Origin: Microcyclospora pomicola
Taxonomy: Eukaryota > Ascomycota > Dothideomycetes > Capnodiales
Reading direction: 5' to 3'
Assembly (NCBI GenBank): GCA_002786065.1
Contig: NHNY01000013.1
Location: forward strand, 62,001 to 126,000
DNA: 64,000 nt
Below are positions 34,241 through 44,961 of the stretch, one piece after another. The first letter of the stretch is position 1. The number at the start of each line of letters is the position of its first letter. The notes beneath the pieces were generated by a model. The model worked only from the letters and a program-made list of their open reading frames with translations. It was not told where the DNA came from and made no database searches. Position numbers and translations under genes: made by a program.

Positions 34241-37165
34241 ATGGAAGGCACACTACACTGGCACGAGGCCGATGCTGCCCACCTCCAACCCACCAACTTG
34301 CCAATTGCAAAGATACACCGAGCATGGGATCGAAAAGCGCTTTCATCATTCGCGCGCAGAAAGACCCGCCGAGGAGGAAACGCAAAGGCCGGAAATGCGA
34401 TCGTGCGCGCATCTCAGTCAACAAAGACGTTACGTGAATCGGCACATGGGTCCTCTGCTTCTCCGATGAAGCCTGTAAAGAAGCTGTGTATGGAATCTTC
34501 GTTTGGTGTAGGACCCAGCGTCTCGCAGTGGGAAGGCAGAGGCAGTCCGGAGCGCAAGATCGCAACCCGAGCCGGTGCTGTGGGGCAAGAACTGGTAGCA
34601 TTAGAAGAAGAGCCGGATGATGTCGAGACTGCTGGGGAAAATGTTACCATCGAGATTCTGGAGGAGGATGGTACGACAAGGCTGGTAGATGTTGAGGAGG
34701 CTGAGTCGGATCAGAGCTGGGAAGACGAAGAAGACGAGGAAGCATTCGATGACACGATGATGCACCTTGTTGATGTGCCGGAACATACGGCTGCGATGGA
34801 GAGCGAGTTGCATGGTAGCAAAGATCAACTAGCGTCACAACAACAATTGGAAGACGCAACGACCCATGAGATGGATTCCTCGGTCCTGCCTACTTCAGAG
34901 CAAGATGCAGCGGCCACCCTCGACGCCTGCTTGGACACTCTGCAACAATCTGCAGCGGCCGCGATCCCTGGCTTCGCTATACAAGCCGTCACGCGGACTG
35001 AACTTCCGGAAGGCTTTGTCTCTCCGGTGAAGCAACGCCGCAAACTTGGTCCCCGTTCCCTAAAGCCTCAGAACAATGGAAGACGTCAGACTCTCCCGAC
35101 TCAATTCGCTCCGCACGCGCTTTCACCTGCGTCTGGCATGACTCACGAACTGGAAGAAGTGGTTCGCGAAGCCTCCCCGACATTGAACAACGAGCAAAAT
35201 CCGGTCACAAGCCAGGATAATGAGTCGGATTGGGAGGATGTACAGAGTGGAGATGAGCCCATCGGTGCGCGAGAAGAGTTTCTGACGACATCGATGCATG
35301 GGAATCGCACCGAAAGCCTTGAGTCTATTTCTGCTGTCTTGGACGGTGAGACTGATGGCATTTCGCCGCATTTAAGCTCTCCGAAGACGACAGAAGAGCT
35401 GCCTGCACCTGACTTAGATGTCGTTACTTTGCGGTTCAGTCCTCGTTCGCATCGCTCTCGATATCGCAAATCGTCCAGTCCACTGAAACGCAGCACTGTG
35501 CTAGGTGTGGACCGACCGCACCACATTGCTTTCACCCCTGTCAAGTTGCCGAAATCTTGGCTAGAACGTGATACTCATGCTGTGACCGAATTTCTCGCAG
35601 CGCCTGGTAAAAGCTCACCGCAAGCATCAGACGACCAAATTCACAGCCCCCGGTCGATCGAGGATATGCATCTTGGACCCCCAGCTGTGCTCGAACGCTC
35701 TTCCTCTGCTCCACCAGAAGAAGCTAAATTGTCACCACAAAAGCCTGTCAAGCCACGCCTTTCGGACGATACCGCATTGTTGCAATCTTTCCTGAAGCGA
35801 GCAGAGGAAAGCAAAAACTCAAGGAGGCTTTCAGTGAGCGATAAAGAAAGCTTAACGAACCGAAGAGATTCGGATACCGTCCGGCGCGCTCTTGCGAGTC
35901 CAGCCAAGCTCGACGTTCTCGCTGACCTGGATCCTAACAGCCCTTCCGTGCGAGGATCGTCGTCCTCAGTGGACCGCGTTGCAACCAATCTTGAAGTCAC
36001 AGCGGCAACCGAGAAAGAAGCCGCTCTTGCACAGGAAGATGTTGTAGCTACGACCCAAATGATGCGACGCAGTGGAAGAGGCAGGCAGAAGCCACAGGTA
36101 CTAGCACCTATGACCTACTCCGCGCCCAGTAAAATCTCCATTCGAGGAAACGCTAATGTGGATTTGAAGAGGTCGGAGGCGCAGGAAAAAGCTATCATAA
36201 CGAAGACCAATACTCGGAAGAACAAGTTCGGCTCTGTCGGCCGTAGGGTGAGACTAACGCAACTTACTGCTGAGAACGCTGCAGACGAGTCGATACAAAC
36301 CGCCATAGCGGATCCAACCACCAGGATCCGATGGGCTGAGACCTTGGCCGTGTATTCCGAGGCACCAGAAGCAGACTACAGCCAGTTGAGCGATGAGTCT
36401 AATGAGCTTGTCAACTCTGCTCCCGTTGATGAGGCATCTCTCAACATGGGCAATGATGACGATACAATATCTGTCCCAATTGCTCCAGTCGACACCCCAA
36501 GTAAGCCAAAAGCAAAACAAAGACGACTGCCTCCCCGTAATGTTTCCACAGCCGCGGAAGAGAACATCACGATCGCATCAACTGGAGACACCGAACAGCC
36601 GGCGTCCACAGCTCACGAGGACGTTTCGACGGTCGCATCCCGATCAAAGCGTACATCTGCACAAAAGCAGTCTCGCATCGCCACTCCCGCCAAACCACTA
36701 AAAAGCACCATCTCCCTACTTCCAGCGACCGAGGATGTTGTCGCAGCTGTGCCCGCAGGAGGGAAAACGGCTGTACCTAAGAAGAAGTCTGTGTCCAAAC
36801 TGCCTGCGCCGTCAAGCTCATCGCTCGCAGTTACTGGCGAGAAGGAGAACAACGGCAATATGATGCTCGCATCCCCAGCAAAGAAAAAGAGTGTCTCTGC
36901 AGGGGCTGTTGCGTCGAGCCGCGCCGTACCTACAGCGAAGTCGTTTGCTCCTAAGCTCGACTTCGGCAGCTCTCTGCGACTAGATGCTCCAAGTCCTGAT
37001 TTTACCGTCGCAGGCTTGATGAGCCCGGCGAAGAAGAGCAAAGGTCGCTCAAGCGTCTTTTCAGCGAGTGCATTGGAGAGGGTCTCAGCTGAGATAGGGG
37101 AGAGTGAGCAAGGCAGTCGTATGGGGTTGACGAGCAGTCCGGCTAAGAAGCGCTCGAGACGGTAG
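34241..37165 (+). CDS. Ser-rich hypothetical nuclear protein with KEN box and SP sites
   Basis: Single-exon frame of 974 residues from MEGTLHWHEADAAHLQP. An ATG at 34196 in the same frame is an alternative start. The N-terminus has a conserved-looking patch with a basic segment (FARRKTRRGG). A long acidic, Ser-rich middle follows. Many SP and SPxK-type sites (SPMKP, SPVKQRRK, SPAKKK, SPAKKSKGR) suggest cyclin-dependent kinase targets. GEKENNGN contains a KEN box, a degradation signal for the anaphase-promoting complex. The patch RIRWAETLAVYSEAP looks conserved. There is no enzymatic domain. The inferred picture is a cell-cycle-regulated nuclear protein of unknown function; I do not recognise the family. 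Confidence 0.75.
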   Translation: MEGTLHWHEADAAHLQPTNLPIAKIHRAWDRKALSSFARRKTRRGGNAKAGNAIVRASQSTKTLRESAHGSSASPMKPVKKLCMESSFGVGPSVSQWEGRGSPERKIATRAGAVGQELVALEEEPDDVETAGENVTIEILEEDGTTRLVDVEEAESDQSWEDEEDEEAFDDTMMHLVDVPEHTAAMESELHGSKDQLASQQQLEDATTHEMDSSVLPTSEQDAAATLDACLDTLQQSAAAAIPGFAIQAVTRTELPEGFVSPVKQRRKLGPRSLKPQNNGRRQTLPTQFAPHALSPASGMTHELEEVVREASPTLNNEQNPVTSQDNESDWEDVQSGDEPIGAREEFLTTSMHGNRTESLESISAVLDGETDGISPHLSSPKTTEELPAPDLDVVTLRFSPRSHRSRYRKSSSPLKRSTVLGVDRPHHIAFTPVKLPKSWLERDTHAVTEFLAAPGKSSPQASDDQIHSPRSIEDMHLGPPAVLERSSSAPPEEAKLSPQKPVKPRLSDDTALLQSFLKRAEESKNSRRLSVSDKESLTNRRDSDTVRRALASPAKLDVLADLDPNSPSVRGSSSSVDRVATNLEVTAATEKEAALAQEDVVATTQMMRRSGRGRQKPQVLAPMTYSAPSKISIRGNANVDLKRSEAQEKAIITKTNTRKNKFGSVGRRVRLTQLTAENAADESIQTAIADPTTRIRWAETLAVYSEAPEADYSQLSDESNELVNSAPVDEASLNMGNDDDTISVPIAPVDTPSKPKAKQRRLPPRNVSTAAEENITIASTGDTEQPASTAHEDVSTVASRSKRTSAQKQSRIATPAKPLKSTISLLPATEDVVAAVPAGGKTAVPKKKSVSKLPAPSSSSLAVTGEKENNGNMMLASPAKKKSVSAGAVASSRAVPTAKSFAPKLDFGSSLRLDAPSPDFTVAGLMSPAKKSKGRSSVFSASALERVSAEIGESEQGSRMGLTSSPAKKRSRR

Positions 37166-37184
37166 ATCTTAACGACACAGCGCT

Positions 37185-37550
37185 TTTGCCAAATTAGTTC
37201 TTAGTTAGCTGAGAGCATGCCCGGCAAACGAGATAACGATAATGGCTTCATACTATACTTCCCTTGACGCTTTGTCTACTGTGATGGAAATATTGCACAT
37301 TCGATGATGAGACGTACGTTGCGGAAGGACACCTTCAGCAATCTGGGCACATCCGCCTTTTCATCGATTCCTTTATGTTGGTATGAAAATGGCATTGTGC
37401 ATATTGTCTGCAACCAACGAAGCTTAGATAGTTCGGGCAACTGCAAGCATGTCTAAGATAGGTGCGTGGGAAAAGTGGTGCCTTTCGTAGTCAGTTCTCG
37501 GGTAGATGAGAGCACGCCTGACCATCGACGTTATAATTATGCCTTCATAA
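37185..37550. repeat. diverged direct duplication downstream of the KEN-box gene
   Basis: Two segments of about 60 bp, near 37190-37248 and 37487-37545, share the order AGTTCT...TGAGAGCA(T/C)GCC(C/T)G...ATAA...G(G/C)CTTCATA. Identity is partial. They lie in the untranslated interval between the convergent KEN-box and STN1 genes. This could be an old local duplication of 3' sequence. Confidence 0.4.
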
Positions 37551-37674
37551 GTTTCAGTCTCCCGATTCCTCTCACCGAAATCAGTAGAACCGCTGCAACC
37601 ATTCGCAAGCGATTCGGCTTTTTAGATCGCTCGACCACGACTCCTGCAGTCCTCTACTAGATGAAAAGCGGTCC

Positions 37675-38481
37675 TCATCCCATGCCCCGTTCCTCCCATG
37701 GCGTCGGTAGAATATGACTACCCGGCAAGGCGCCGCGATTGAGTTCTTCTTCCTTTCTCGATCTGCGCACCTCACGCTTCTCGTCCTTCTTACGCTGTCG
37801 CTTGGCAAGATTCGCATCAAACGCTCTCCTCTGCGCTGCCCTCTCCCGCGTAGCCAGATCCTTCCGCCGCTCAGCAGCATCGAATTCGTCCCTCTCGCGT
37901 TGCGTGAGCACCCACGGCCGCGCCAATTTCTCCCGCGACCACGCCACCGTCTGCCGCCACGCCGCGGCTTCTTCGTTCGTGTCACGCACCACGGCCGCGA
38001 TCTTCAGCTCGACCTGGCGGAGCTCGCGGAACGTGGAGATTGTGCCTTTGACTCGGATCACGTCGCCGATGGTGATTGCGCGGCCGAAGATCAGCACCGT
38101 TGGTAAGCCCAGCGAGATGAGCACGTCGACATGGTCGCAGGTCGTGTTGCTCGGATACACGCTTTCATCGCCCGGTAGGACGCGGCGGCGCGTGATCTTC
38201 ACGACGATGTTTGCGCCACTGCCGTCGTCCAGAGTGACCAGGGTATAGCGGCCAGCGCAGTTGGGCGCCAATTCAATGTCGACGACCAAGCCCACGAGCC
38301 GGACATACTGGATCGGCCAGTTGAGATGGAAGAGAATGTTCTGTCCCTCAAAACCGGCGACCTTGCGCAGGCTGTGAACGTGACGGATCGTCAGGCGATT
38401 CCAGGCCCACCAGGTCGGTGCTAGAGAGAAGTATTTCTTGGGGTAGATAGGCCAGGGTGTTGATGTGATGGAAGGGGGCAT
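37675..38481 (-). CDS. STN1: telomere-capping CST complex subunit Stn1
   Basis: Single-exon gene, 268 residues. The N-terminal OB fold has the Stn1 pattern: FHLNWPIQYVRLVGLVVDIE, then YTLVTLDDGSGANIVV, then LGLPTVLIFGRAITIGDVIRVKGTISTF. After the OB fold comes a long charged helix (REKLARPWVLTQRERDEFDAAERRKDLATRER). Stn1 binds single-stranded telomeric DNA together with Ten1 and recruits DNA polymerase alpha-primase for C-strand fill-in. The C-terminal winged-helix domains of vertebrate and yeast Stn1 are absent, as in the short fission-yeast-like form. It is convergent with the KEN-box gene and divergent from the small secreted protein gene. Confidence 0.88.
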   Translation of the reverse strand: MPPSITSTPWPIYPKKYFSLAPTWWAWNRLTIRHVHSLRKVAGFEGQNILFHLNWPIQYVRLVGLVVDIELAPNCAGRYTLVTLDDGSGANIVVKITRRRVLPGDESVYPSNTTCDHVDVLISLGLPTVLIFGRAITIGDVIRVKGTISTFRELRQVELKIAAVVRDTNEEAAAWRQTVAWSREKLARPWVLTQRERDEFDAAERRKDLATRERAAQRRAFDANLAKRQRKKDEKREVRRSRKEEELNRGALPGSHILPTPWEERGMG

Positions 38482-39025
38482 ATCATGACTTCAAAGTCTC
38501 ACTGCTGAACGGTTCGGTATTGGAATCTGGCATCGATGGTGCAAGGTAAGATGAGATGGTGCTCAGGGAAGGCTGATGGTGGTTGTCACGACGGTAACGC
38601 GATATCACGTGGTGCGCCTCGGCCACGATAAGGCAGGACGGGAGCTAATGCAAGCACTTTGTGGGGCCCGGAGCTCTAAGTTTAGTTTGCGGGACAACAC
38701 TTACGTCCTAATCAGTGTCGCGATGGCGAGTGAACTCTACTCAACGTGCATTACCCAAATCACAATGCAAGCAGCGATCAATGGCCTGCTCACACAGCTT
38801 CGGAAAGGATCTATAAAGCAACAATAGCTGGCCGCGGCTCACCAGCGCCAAGATCGAGATATTGAGTTCCTGGCCGCCGGGCAACGCGGGTCGCGGGACA
38901 TGCAGCTTGATATGATGATTCAAGATGTGCCGTCCGGACGTGGTCCCCAGCCCTGCGCCTTCGCGACATATCTCTCTCCAGCTGTTGACAGCCGCTTACT
39001 TTGTCCTGCATGAACGACGCTGCTC
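38482..39025. promoter_or_regulatory. divergent promoter region (STN1 / secreted Cys-rich protein)
   Basis: 544 bp between divergent start codons. It must hold both promoters. No gene or clear binding site was seen. Confidence 0.4.
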
Positions 39026-39732
39026 ATGGCAAGACCAACAGTAATACCCCGACTGGTGCTTCTATATCTCGCCGCATCTCGAGTCATCTTGGCCCAGCAG
39101 ACCTACTACTTCTCCGGCGCCGTCACAGTCTACTCATCCGGTTCCGACTCCGGCACTGCCGCCGTCCCAGCTCAATGTCCAGCCAGTGACCCGGTGAGCT
39201 GCAGCTCCATCTCTGAACCTGGCTTGTACGACTTCCTCGAGTTTCTCCCCAAAGCAATCGCCTTCATGGACGCATCCTAACCATCTCATGTCCATCTAGC
39301 TGCTGCCCCGCAAACAACTACTGCGCCTGGTCGAATAGCATCGTCGCCTGCTGTCCGAACGGCCAAACCTGCACCGGCGCCGTCGCTGGCCAAGGCGGCT
39401 ACGAGCCGACGACATGGTATCCTTCGACCACGACCTGGAACACACCCCAAGCGACCACGACGGTCTACGCGGGCGGCGGCGCCGTCGTCACCACGGCCAC
39501 GTACTCGAATCCCACCGACACAACGACCGTGTATGATAATGACGACGACTACTGCTCGACTCAGGTCGCCGTCGGGCCTGGCTTGCCTACGACTGCTGCC
39601 GGCGGATGCGGGACGATTTTGATCGTGGCTGCTGCAGCAGACAAGAGCTTGCAGACCAATTGGCTGCGATCGCTGTGTTACATTCTTGGTCTGCATGCGG
39701 TAGGCGGTGGAATACTGTTCCGGCGCTATTGA
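39026..39732 (+). CDS. small secreted Cys-rich protein, possibly GPI-anchored
   Basis: Exons 39026-39225 and 39300-39732, with a 74-nt GT-AG intron (branch-like CTAAC before the acceptor) in phase 2; 210 residues. An N-terminal signal peptide ends near ILAQQ. The mature part has CPASDPVSCSSISEPGFCCPANNYC and VACCPNGQTCTG, a Cys pattern common in Pezizomycotina cell-surface proteins. A Thr/Tyr-rich stalk (TTTVYAGGGAVVTTATY) follows, and a moderately hydrophobic C-terminal segment that could serve as a GPI signal or membrane anchor. Splicing restores the SEPG-F-CCP junction expected for the family. It is a wall or surface protein by analogy; no function is known. Confidence 0.85.
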
Positions 39733-40225
39733 TCGCTTCCAGCGAACAGAGAGATTATGATTTTGACGACGTGATACCATAACGACTTTCTAGCAATGAT
39801 TCATGGGTGGATGTTCTGGACGGCTATGCCGGGACGGGTGTGGCGGAACGTGTTCATCAGCAAGGTGTTTAATGTACGGCGGCAGCGCGACGTTTCTTGA
39901 AGTTTGACAGGGACGAAGATGCCCATGGCGGAGCATATATATCAGTTTGCTGAATTTGATACATTCGAATGTCTAATGGATCTAATCCGAGATAATCGCA
40001 TCCATGCTTGTTGTCCATGTGTACACGCTTGATGATCTGAGCATCTTTGCACAAGTGAAATGTATGGACATCTATATGCTAGGGGTATCGCATGACTTCA
40101 CTCGCAGTATCACTCACACTCACACCTTAGGTACCTATCGAAACAAACGCGCCGCGCTATGCTATAAATATGCCATGCTCGCTTTCCACAATCGATCCAT
40201 CTATCCACGCTGCAACTCGGTCCCT
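39733..40225. other. convergent intergenic region
   Basis: About 490 bp between the 3' ends of two convergent genes. It contains AT-rich patches around 39935-39965 and TATAAATA at 40162. No gene was recognised. Confidence 0.4.
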
Positions 40226-41761
40226 TCAGTCATCATCCTCGTCGTCTTTCTCTTTGTCTTTCTCCTTGTCCTCATTCTTCTTCCGGCCCTTCCGCAACGC
40301 CTCCTTGACCTTCTCGTCCCCTTCGTCGTGCGACTCGTCCCACTCGACGTCATACTCGTCCGCGATGAGCTTGACCTCGCGACGCAGTCGGTTGCCCTCC
40401 TCGATCAGACCCTCCCAATGCACGAGATTGAGCCCCTTGGCTTGGTACAGCTGGTTCTGGCGGCGCGAGACGGTGACGTGCATGGCGGACTTGTAGCTGA
40501 CTTCTTTGTTGTGCCACAGGAACCAGGTATAACCGCCGATCAGGCCGGAGAGGCCGACGAGGTAGGTGACGGGCTCCATCACGTCCCAACCGAGATCCGT
40601 GCGGAAAGTAAGGTAGTAGACCACCGCCCACCAGCTGAGCAGCCCGCCGAAACCCATCTGCGCCATGCGTTTGGCGCCTCGGTGTGCGAGGTCATCGCAT
40701 TGTTGCTTCACATCTGCGAGGTCGGAGATTCTGCGAGCGGTCTTGCGAAGTCGCATGCGAAGGTAGTACGTACGGTCCGCGAAAGATGGCACACCGACGT
40801 AGATGGGTTCCTCATTGCCCTCGATATGGACGGCGAATTCTTTGCCATGCGCCGCGTCACGAATGAAGTCGCCGATCTCTGTGGAAGGCGACCAACGTAC
40901 AAAATTAGGCCGCTCGCTGTCTTCCGCTTCTGTTGAACCTTCGGAAGAGCTTTTATGACCGTGCGCTGAGAGACTCTCATCGATTTCTTGTGCTGCCGAT
41001 TTCGAGTCCTTCTTACTACCGCCGATTTTACCGGTACGCTCTCTCTTTCCATCAACCATGAGCTCGTCCGCATCCTCGGCGAGATCGTCATTTGATTCCG
41101 CGCCTTCGTCTTCTCTCAACTCCTGTACGACTGACTTCTTGCTCCCGACATTCTCCTCCATTGAGTCCTCTGCGCGAAAGGTGATGTTGGGTGGCTTGCC
41201 ATTCTCCTCCAACGCCGGCAGCTCGCTTTGGATCAGACGCTCCAGATAACTGAGCGGTTGCTGCGGATGTACAAGCAGCGCCAAAGGCTCCACATCCTTC
41301 CGGTCGTTGTTGAAATCGTGCGTCGTCAGCGGGAGAATCAGCTTCAACATCCTGCTGGGGGTGGTGAGCAATTTGCCCTTGACCATAGCACCAGCACTAC
41401 GATTTCTCGCGACAGGCGGGAGATCGCTCCCCTCTCTCGTCCAAGGCGACCTGAGCTGTTTATCTTTACTGTCTTTTTCGACGCGCTTGAAGTGGTCTTT
41501 CTCTTCCGAGCTGATGTCCTGAGACACATTGCCTGCCGGTTGCGAGTAGGAGCTATCCTCAGCTCCTTTCGTGAACGCTTGTTCGTCCTTGATCTTGGCA
41601 TATCGAGTAGATGTCGTGGTGAACGCTCTTTGGGCCTTACCAGGGGTCGCGTGGTTTCTGTGAATGGGCACGCGACCGAATGCTGTGAAGCACGGAGCTA
41701 TCGAAGGAGTGACGGCGATTGGAACAGCACGAATGCTGGGGCGTGATAGTACGGTTTTCAT
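40226..41761 (-). CDS. MCU: mitochondrial calcium uniporter pore protein (MCU)
   Basis: Single-exon gene. From the chosen start MKTVLSRPSIRAVP the protein has 511 residues; the frame is open 46 codons upstream but those lack the presequence character. The N-terminus is an Arg-rich mitochondrial targeting sequence ending near RAFTTTSTRY. A matrix domain follows, then a charged, Ser/Glu-rich insert. Two transmembrane helices (about 369-386 and 399-417) flank WDVMEPVTYLVG (residues 392 on), which is the DIME selectivity motif, with Asp and Glu of the Ca2+ ring present. A basic/acidic C-terminal coiled segment ends in a Lys/Asp/Glu tract. MCU conducts Ca2+ across the inner mitochondrial membrane. 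It is divergent from the NUDIX gene. Confidence 0.93.
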   Translation of the reverse strand: MKTVLSRPSIRAVPIAVTPSIAPCFTAFGRVPIHRNHATPGKAQRAFTTTSTRYAKIKDEQAFTKGAEDSSYSQPAGNVSQDISSEEKDHFKRVEKDSKDKQLRSPWTREGSDLPPVARNRSAGAMVKGKLLTTPSRMLKLILPLTTHDFNNDRKDVEPLALLVHPQQPLSYLERLIQSELPALEENGKPPNITFRAEDSMEENVGSKKSVVQELREDEGAESNDDLAEDADELMVDGKRERTGKIGGSKKDSKSAAQEIDESLSAHGHKSSSEGSTEAEDSERPNFVRWSPSTEIGDFIRDAAHGKEFAVHIEGNEEPIYVGVPSFADRTYYLRMRLRKTARRISDLADVKQQCDDLAHRGAKRMAQMGFGGLLSWWAVVYYLTFRTDLGWDVMEPVTYLVGLSGLIGGYTWFLWHNKEVSYKSAMHVTVSRRQNQLYQAKGLNLVHWEGLIEEGNRLRREVKLIADEYDVEWDESHDEGDEKVKEALRKGRKKNEDKEKDKEKDDEDDD

Positions 41762-42105
41762 GTTGCAGAAGCGACAGACGATTCCCAGCTTCACTGAGCT
41801 GTTTCGCACCGGAAGTGTCATGCACTCAGGACGGCCAGCAATCTCAAGGGGATGTTGGAGATGAGAGTTTGGTGCAACCAAGCAGGATACAAGAAACACG
41901 CTGGCGCGACGTCATGGCTGCCACGCGACAGATGTGCTTACATAAAATAACCTCAAGACATTGACAGCGTGAAGCCAAAACATTGGCCTTGCACAAGGCA
42001 TTCGACGGGGAAAACAATCAACTATAATTTTGATCAAAGTCATTGACACGAGCATTATAATCTGTGAACTTGGTTCCACAACCTGTCTGCGGACTAGCCT
42101 ACAAC
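41762..42105. promoter_or_regulatory. divergent promoter region (MCU / NUDIX)
   Basis: 344 bp between divergent start codons. It must serve both genes. No specific motif was recognised. Confidence 0.4.
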
Positions 42106-43087
42106 ATGGCTCAATCGCAGCTCTCCAATCTAGATCTCGTAGCCGCCTGTGACAAGTCAGTCCAGCTCTTCCGTCCACAACATGGCCGATTCTTAACACC
42201 GCCTCAGCTTCCCCTACGATGGGCCAGGAGAGTACTATCAGCTCTTCTTGCCCGATGACCCTCGACCGCATGGCTACATGCTTCCGGAGGTCGTCAACAA
42301 GATGTTCTGGACAGAAGCGTTCACGGTGGATCGCAAAGCTCAAGCCGTCACCTTGAACGCGCCGTCGGGAGAGTCTGATCTTTCCAGCTATGCCAACGAT
42401 GCCTTCGCGAGCGTTATCAATGCCGCGATCGACCGTGACATCTTCCCCATCCTGCACGGCGAGCACAGTGAGATGTTCACCATCACAGGCGCTAAACATC
42501 CCACACGCCTGGAACGGTTCGCGTCCTCGCTGTTCGGCATCACTGGTCGAGGGGCTCATTTGACCATGTATACGCGCACTGAGACCGGTCAGCTCAAGAT
42601 CTGGGTGCCGCGCCGCAGTCCGACGTTGTTCACGTACCCGAACAAGCTCGACACGAGCGTGGCAGGCGGAGTGCCTGCACATCAGACGCCGTTTGAGAAC
42701 TTGGTGCAGGAGGCAGACGAAGAGGCCTCGCTCCCGGCGGATTTGATCAAGTCCTCGGCAAAGGCAGGGGGCGTGTTGACGTATCTCCACCGTGGCCGGG
42801 CCGGGCTGGTGTCGGGTGATTGCGTGTATGTGTATGATCTCGAAGTCGGGTCGGAGACGATCCCCGTGCCCAAAGACGGCGAGGTGAAGGAGTTCTACCT
42901 GATGGACATCGATGACATCAAAGATGCCCTGGCCAAGGGCGAGTTCAAGACCAACAGCGCGGTCGTCATGCTGGATTTCTTCGTCCGCCATGGCATTCTG
43001 ACGGCCGAGAATGAGAGGGATTATGTAGAGATTGTGTCGCGCATGCATAGAAAACTGCCGTTCCCTACGTCGGCAGGTCAGACATGA
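42106..43087 (+). CDS. DUF4743 + NUDIX hydrolase (thiamine pyrophosphokinase-related)
   Basis: Exons 42106-42155 and 42208-43087, with a 52-nt GT-AG intron in phase 2; 309 residues. The N-terminal DUF4743 part reads SNLDLVAACDNFPYDGPGEYY, then LFLPDDPRPHGYMLPEVV; splicing creates the ACDN-FPY junction. The NUDIX part has GGVPAHQTPFENLVQEADEEASLP. Compared with the classic box (Gx5Ex7REUxEExGU) the first Glu and the Arg are Gln here, but the EExxE metal-binding core is kept. This is the pattern of the Tpk-like NUDIX proteins (yeast YJR142W type), thought to clean damaged thiamine diphosphate. A long open frame on the opposite strand is a codon-bias shadow. Confidence 0.93.
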
Positions 43088-43354
43088 TAATAGAGGTATC
43101 TGATGACTCGAATCATTGGAGTACTCGAGCTTGTGGTGCCAGAGCAGCATAGCGCTCCGAATGTTCGGCATCGAATGCTACAGGCCCAATGGGAAGTCTA
43201 GAATACGTGCAGTGCTGATAGACGTGGGACTCAAAAACCTGGCACATGAGATCACCATGAACAGTAAAGAAGAAGAAACAGTGCAATGCAGTTGTTAGTG
43301 AAGAGGTGGTAGGTAGGAACAATAGAACCTGGCCTGCGAGAGGTGCACTGCAGG

Positions 43355-44961
43355 TCATGCAGGCGGGAGAAACGCCGCATATAGGCCTGCTTGCACCATC
43401 GCGTACCCAGCCATAGTTCGAACCAGAAGCTCTGGCGTCACTTCAAATGGCAGCCGTACATATTTCCCCAGTACCCTAGACACTTCCGTCACTGGCCCGC
43501 CGCTACAGATTTGCACAGCAATGACAAAGTACCAGATCGGATAGCCAGAGGATATGCGATTGATGATCTGGACGTGAAAGTTCGTGGCGGCTAGGACGAC
43601 AAGCACGAGCTGTGGTAGAGCGAAGCGAGGGAGCAAGTATTGGAACACTTTGTCCTCGGCGATGGATGGGTCTTGTTGTTCTCGGTTTGTTTTGCTGGTG
43701 TTGGCTCGGTCGGACTCGCCTCGGGTGAGGAGCGTTATAGCTCGAGTGTTCAGAAGCGCTGACAGGGCTGAGTCGAGCATGACCCAACCGAGAGGGAGAG
43801 CGAGTGCGAAGAGGGGCAGATTGGACAGAGTCCAGTATCGTAGAAATCCGACGTTCCAGTAGTGCGACTGCACGAACGAGTAGATGCTGGGAGGGATGGC
43901 CGAACACCATGGCCTTGGCTCAGGACCAATGCAGTATTCGAGATATGCCACAACCTGCGGAGCAGCAAATCCCACAGCAAGTATTAGACCGGCAAGAAAC
44001 GTCGGCGCGATCCGAAGACTGTCGTCCAGACTACGAATCATCTTGGGCAAAGCAGGAATACAAGCGATTGAATCCCACGCAAACACGATGCCGCTGAGCA
44101 AGCCGTTCCCTCGAACGGTCGATGCAACGGCGAAGCATACGCCAGCGATGATCGTCCACGATGCCTCCTGCATTCGAGCGTGTCGAGGAACTCGAGCATG
44201 TTGTGCAGTCGAGAACTTGGCTTGAACCGCGAAGCAATAACTAAGCATACCCGCGAAGTTGAATAGGGCGAAGGTGCTCTCGCCATAAGGGGCGCAGAGA
44301 AAGACACCAGCAGGCGAGATGATGTGCAGGCTAGCGGTTGCAAAGGCCAGCAGACGTTTGCGGGCGGGTGTCGCTGGCACGAGTTCATAGATCAAACGAT
44401 AGAGCATCAAGATAGCCAGGAGATGTGATATGATCGACACCAGAATCCCCGCGAGCGCATTCTTGGCGACTAAAGAGATGGATAGAGGCGATAAGAACAC
44501 TGAAAGAGCAAGACTTAGCCTAGTATCGAGAGTGATCCCTGAAAGACCGCCTCCCGTGATCACTTACCTGTGGCAACGAACGACGTGAACTTAGAGAGCG
44601 CGTAGCTGAACGCCCATTCTTGCTCATAGATCTTGCCACGTGAAGCAGCAGCGGTGAAGTAGATGCCATCCCATCGCGTCAATTTCAAAGCCAAATGCTC
44701 AAGCCAGCTTGTCGGCGACGAAGGGTCCATAAGGACGCGAGGAGTAGAGGAGCTGCCATCGAAGAAGATTTGAGTCGAAGTGTCGTAGCCAGGACCCGGA
44801 CTTAGACCGGCGATGATGCACAAGATGAGTTTCCACGCACAGAAGAGTGGAATCAGTTGGCGACTGCTGGAGATCTGCCGGTGTTGTGCAGCCTTGCCTT
44901 TGGGCGGAGCAGGTCCGCCAAGCCTCGTGGACGGACTGAAGTACGTTCCCAGCACGTCCAT
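43355..44961 (-). CDS. GPI18: GPI mannosyltransferase 2 (Gpi18 / PIG-V)
   Basis: Exons on the minus strand: 44961-44568 and 44499-43355, with a 68-nt GT-AG intron (44567-44500) in phase 1; 512 residues. An earlier AG in the intron would leave only 29 nt and is rejected. Family motifs: SPGPGYDTST, LTRWDGIYFTAAA (lumenal catalytic loop with Asp), SFVATVFLSPLS across the splice, SPAGVFLCAPYGESTFAL, and RGNG. Many hydrophobic segments are present. Gpi18 adds the second mannose to the GPI-anchor precursor in the ER lumen. A short frame upstream (44970-45185) on the same strand is probably leader sequence. Confidence 0.94.

Noticed and set aside
41912-43171. A 419-codon open frame on the minus strand over the NUDIX gene
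   Set aside because: It is antisense to a well-supported spliced gene, has no family motif and follows from codon bias of the sense frame.
44538-44567. A 29-nt intron in GPI18 ending at the first TTTCAG
   Set aside because: It is too short for a fungal intron. The next acceptor gives 68 nt and rebuilds the PIG-V motif in phase.
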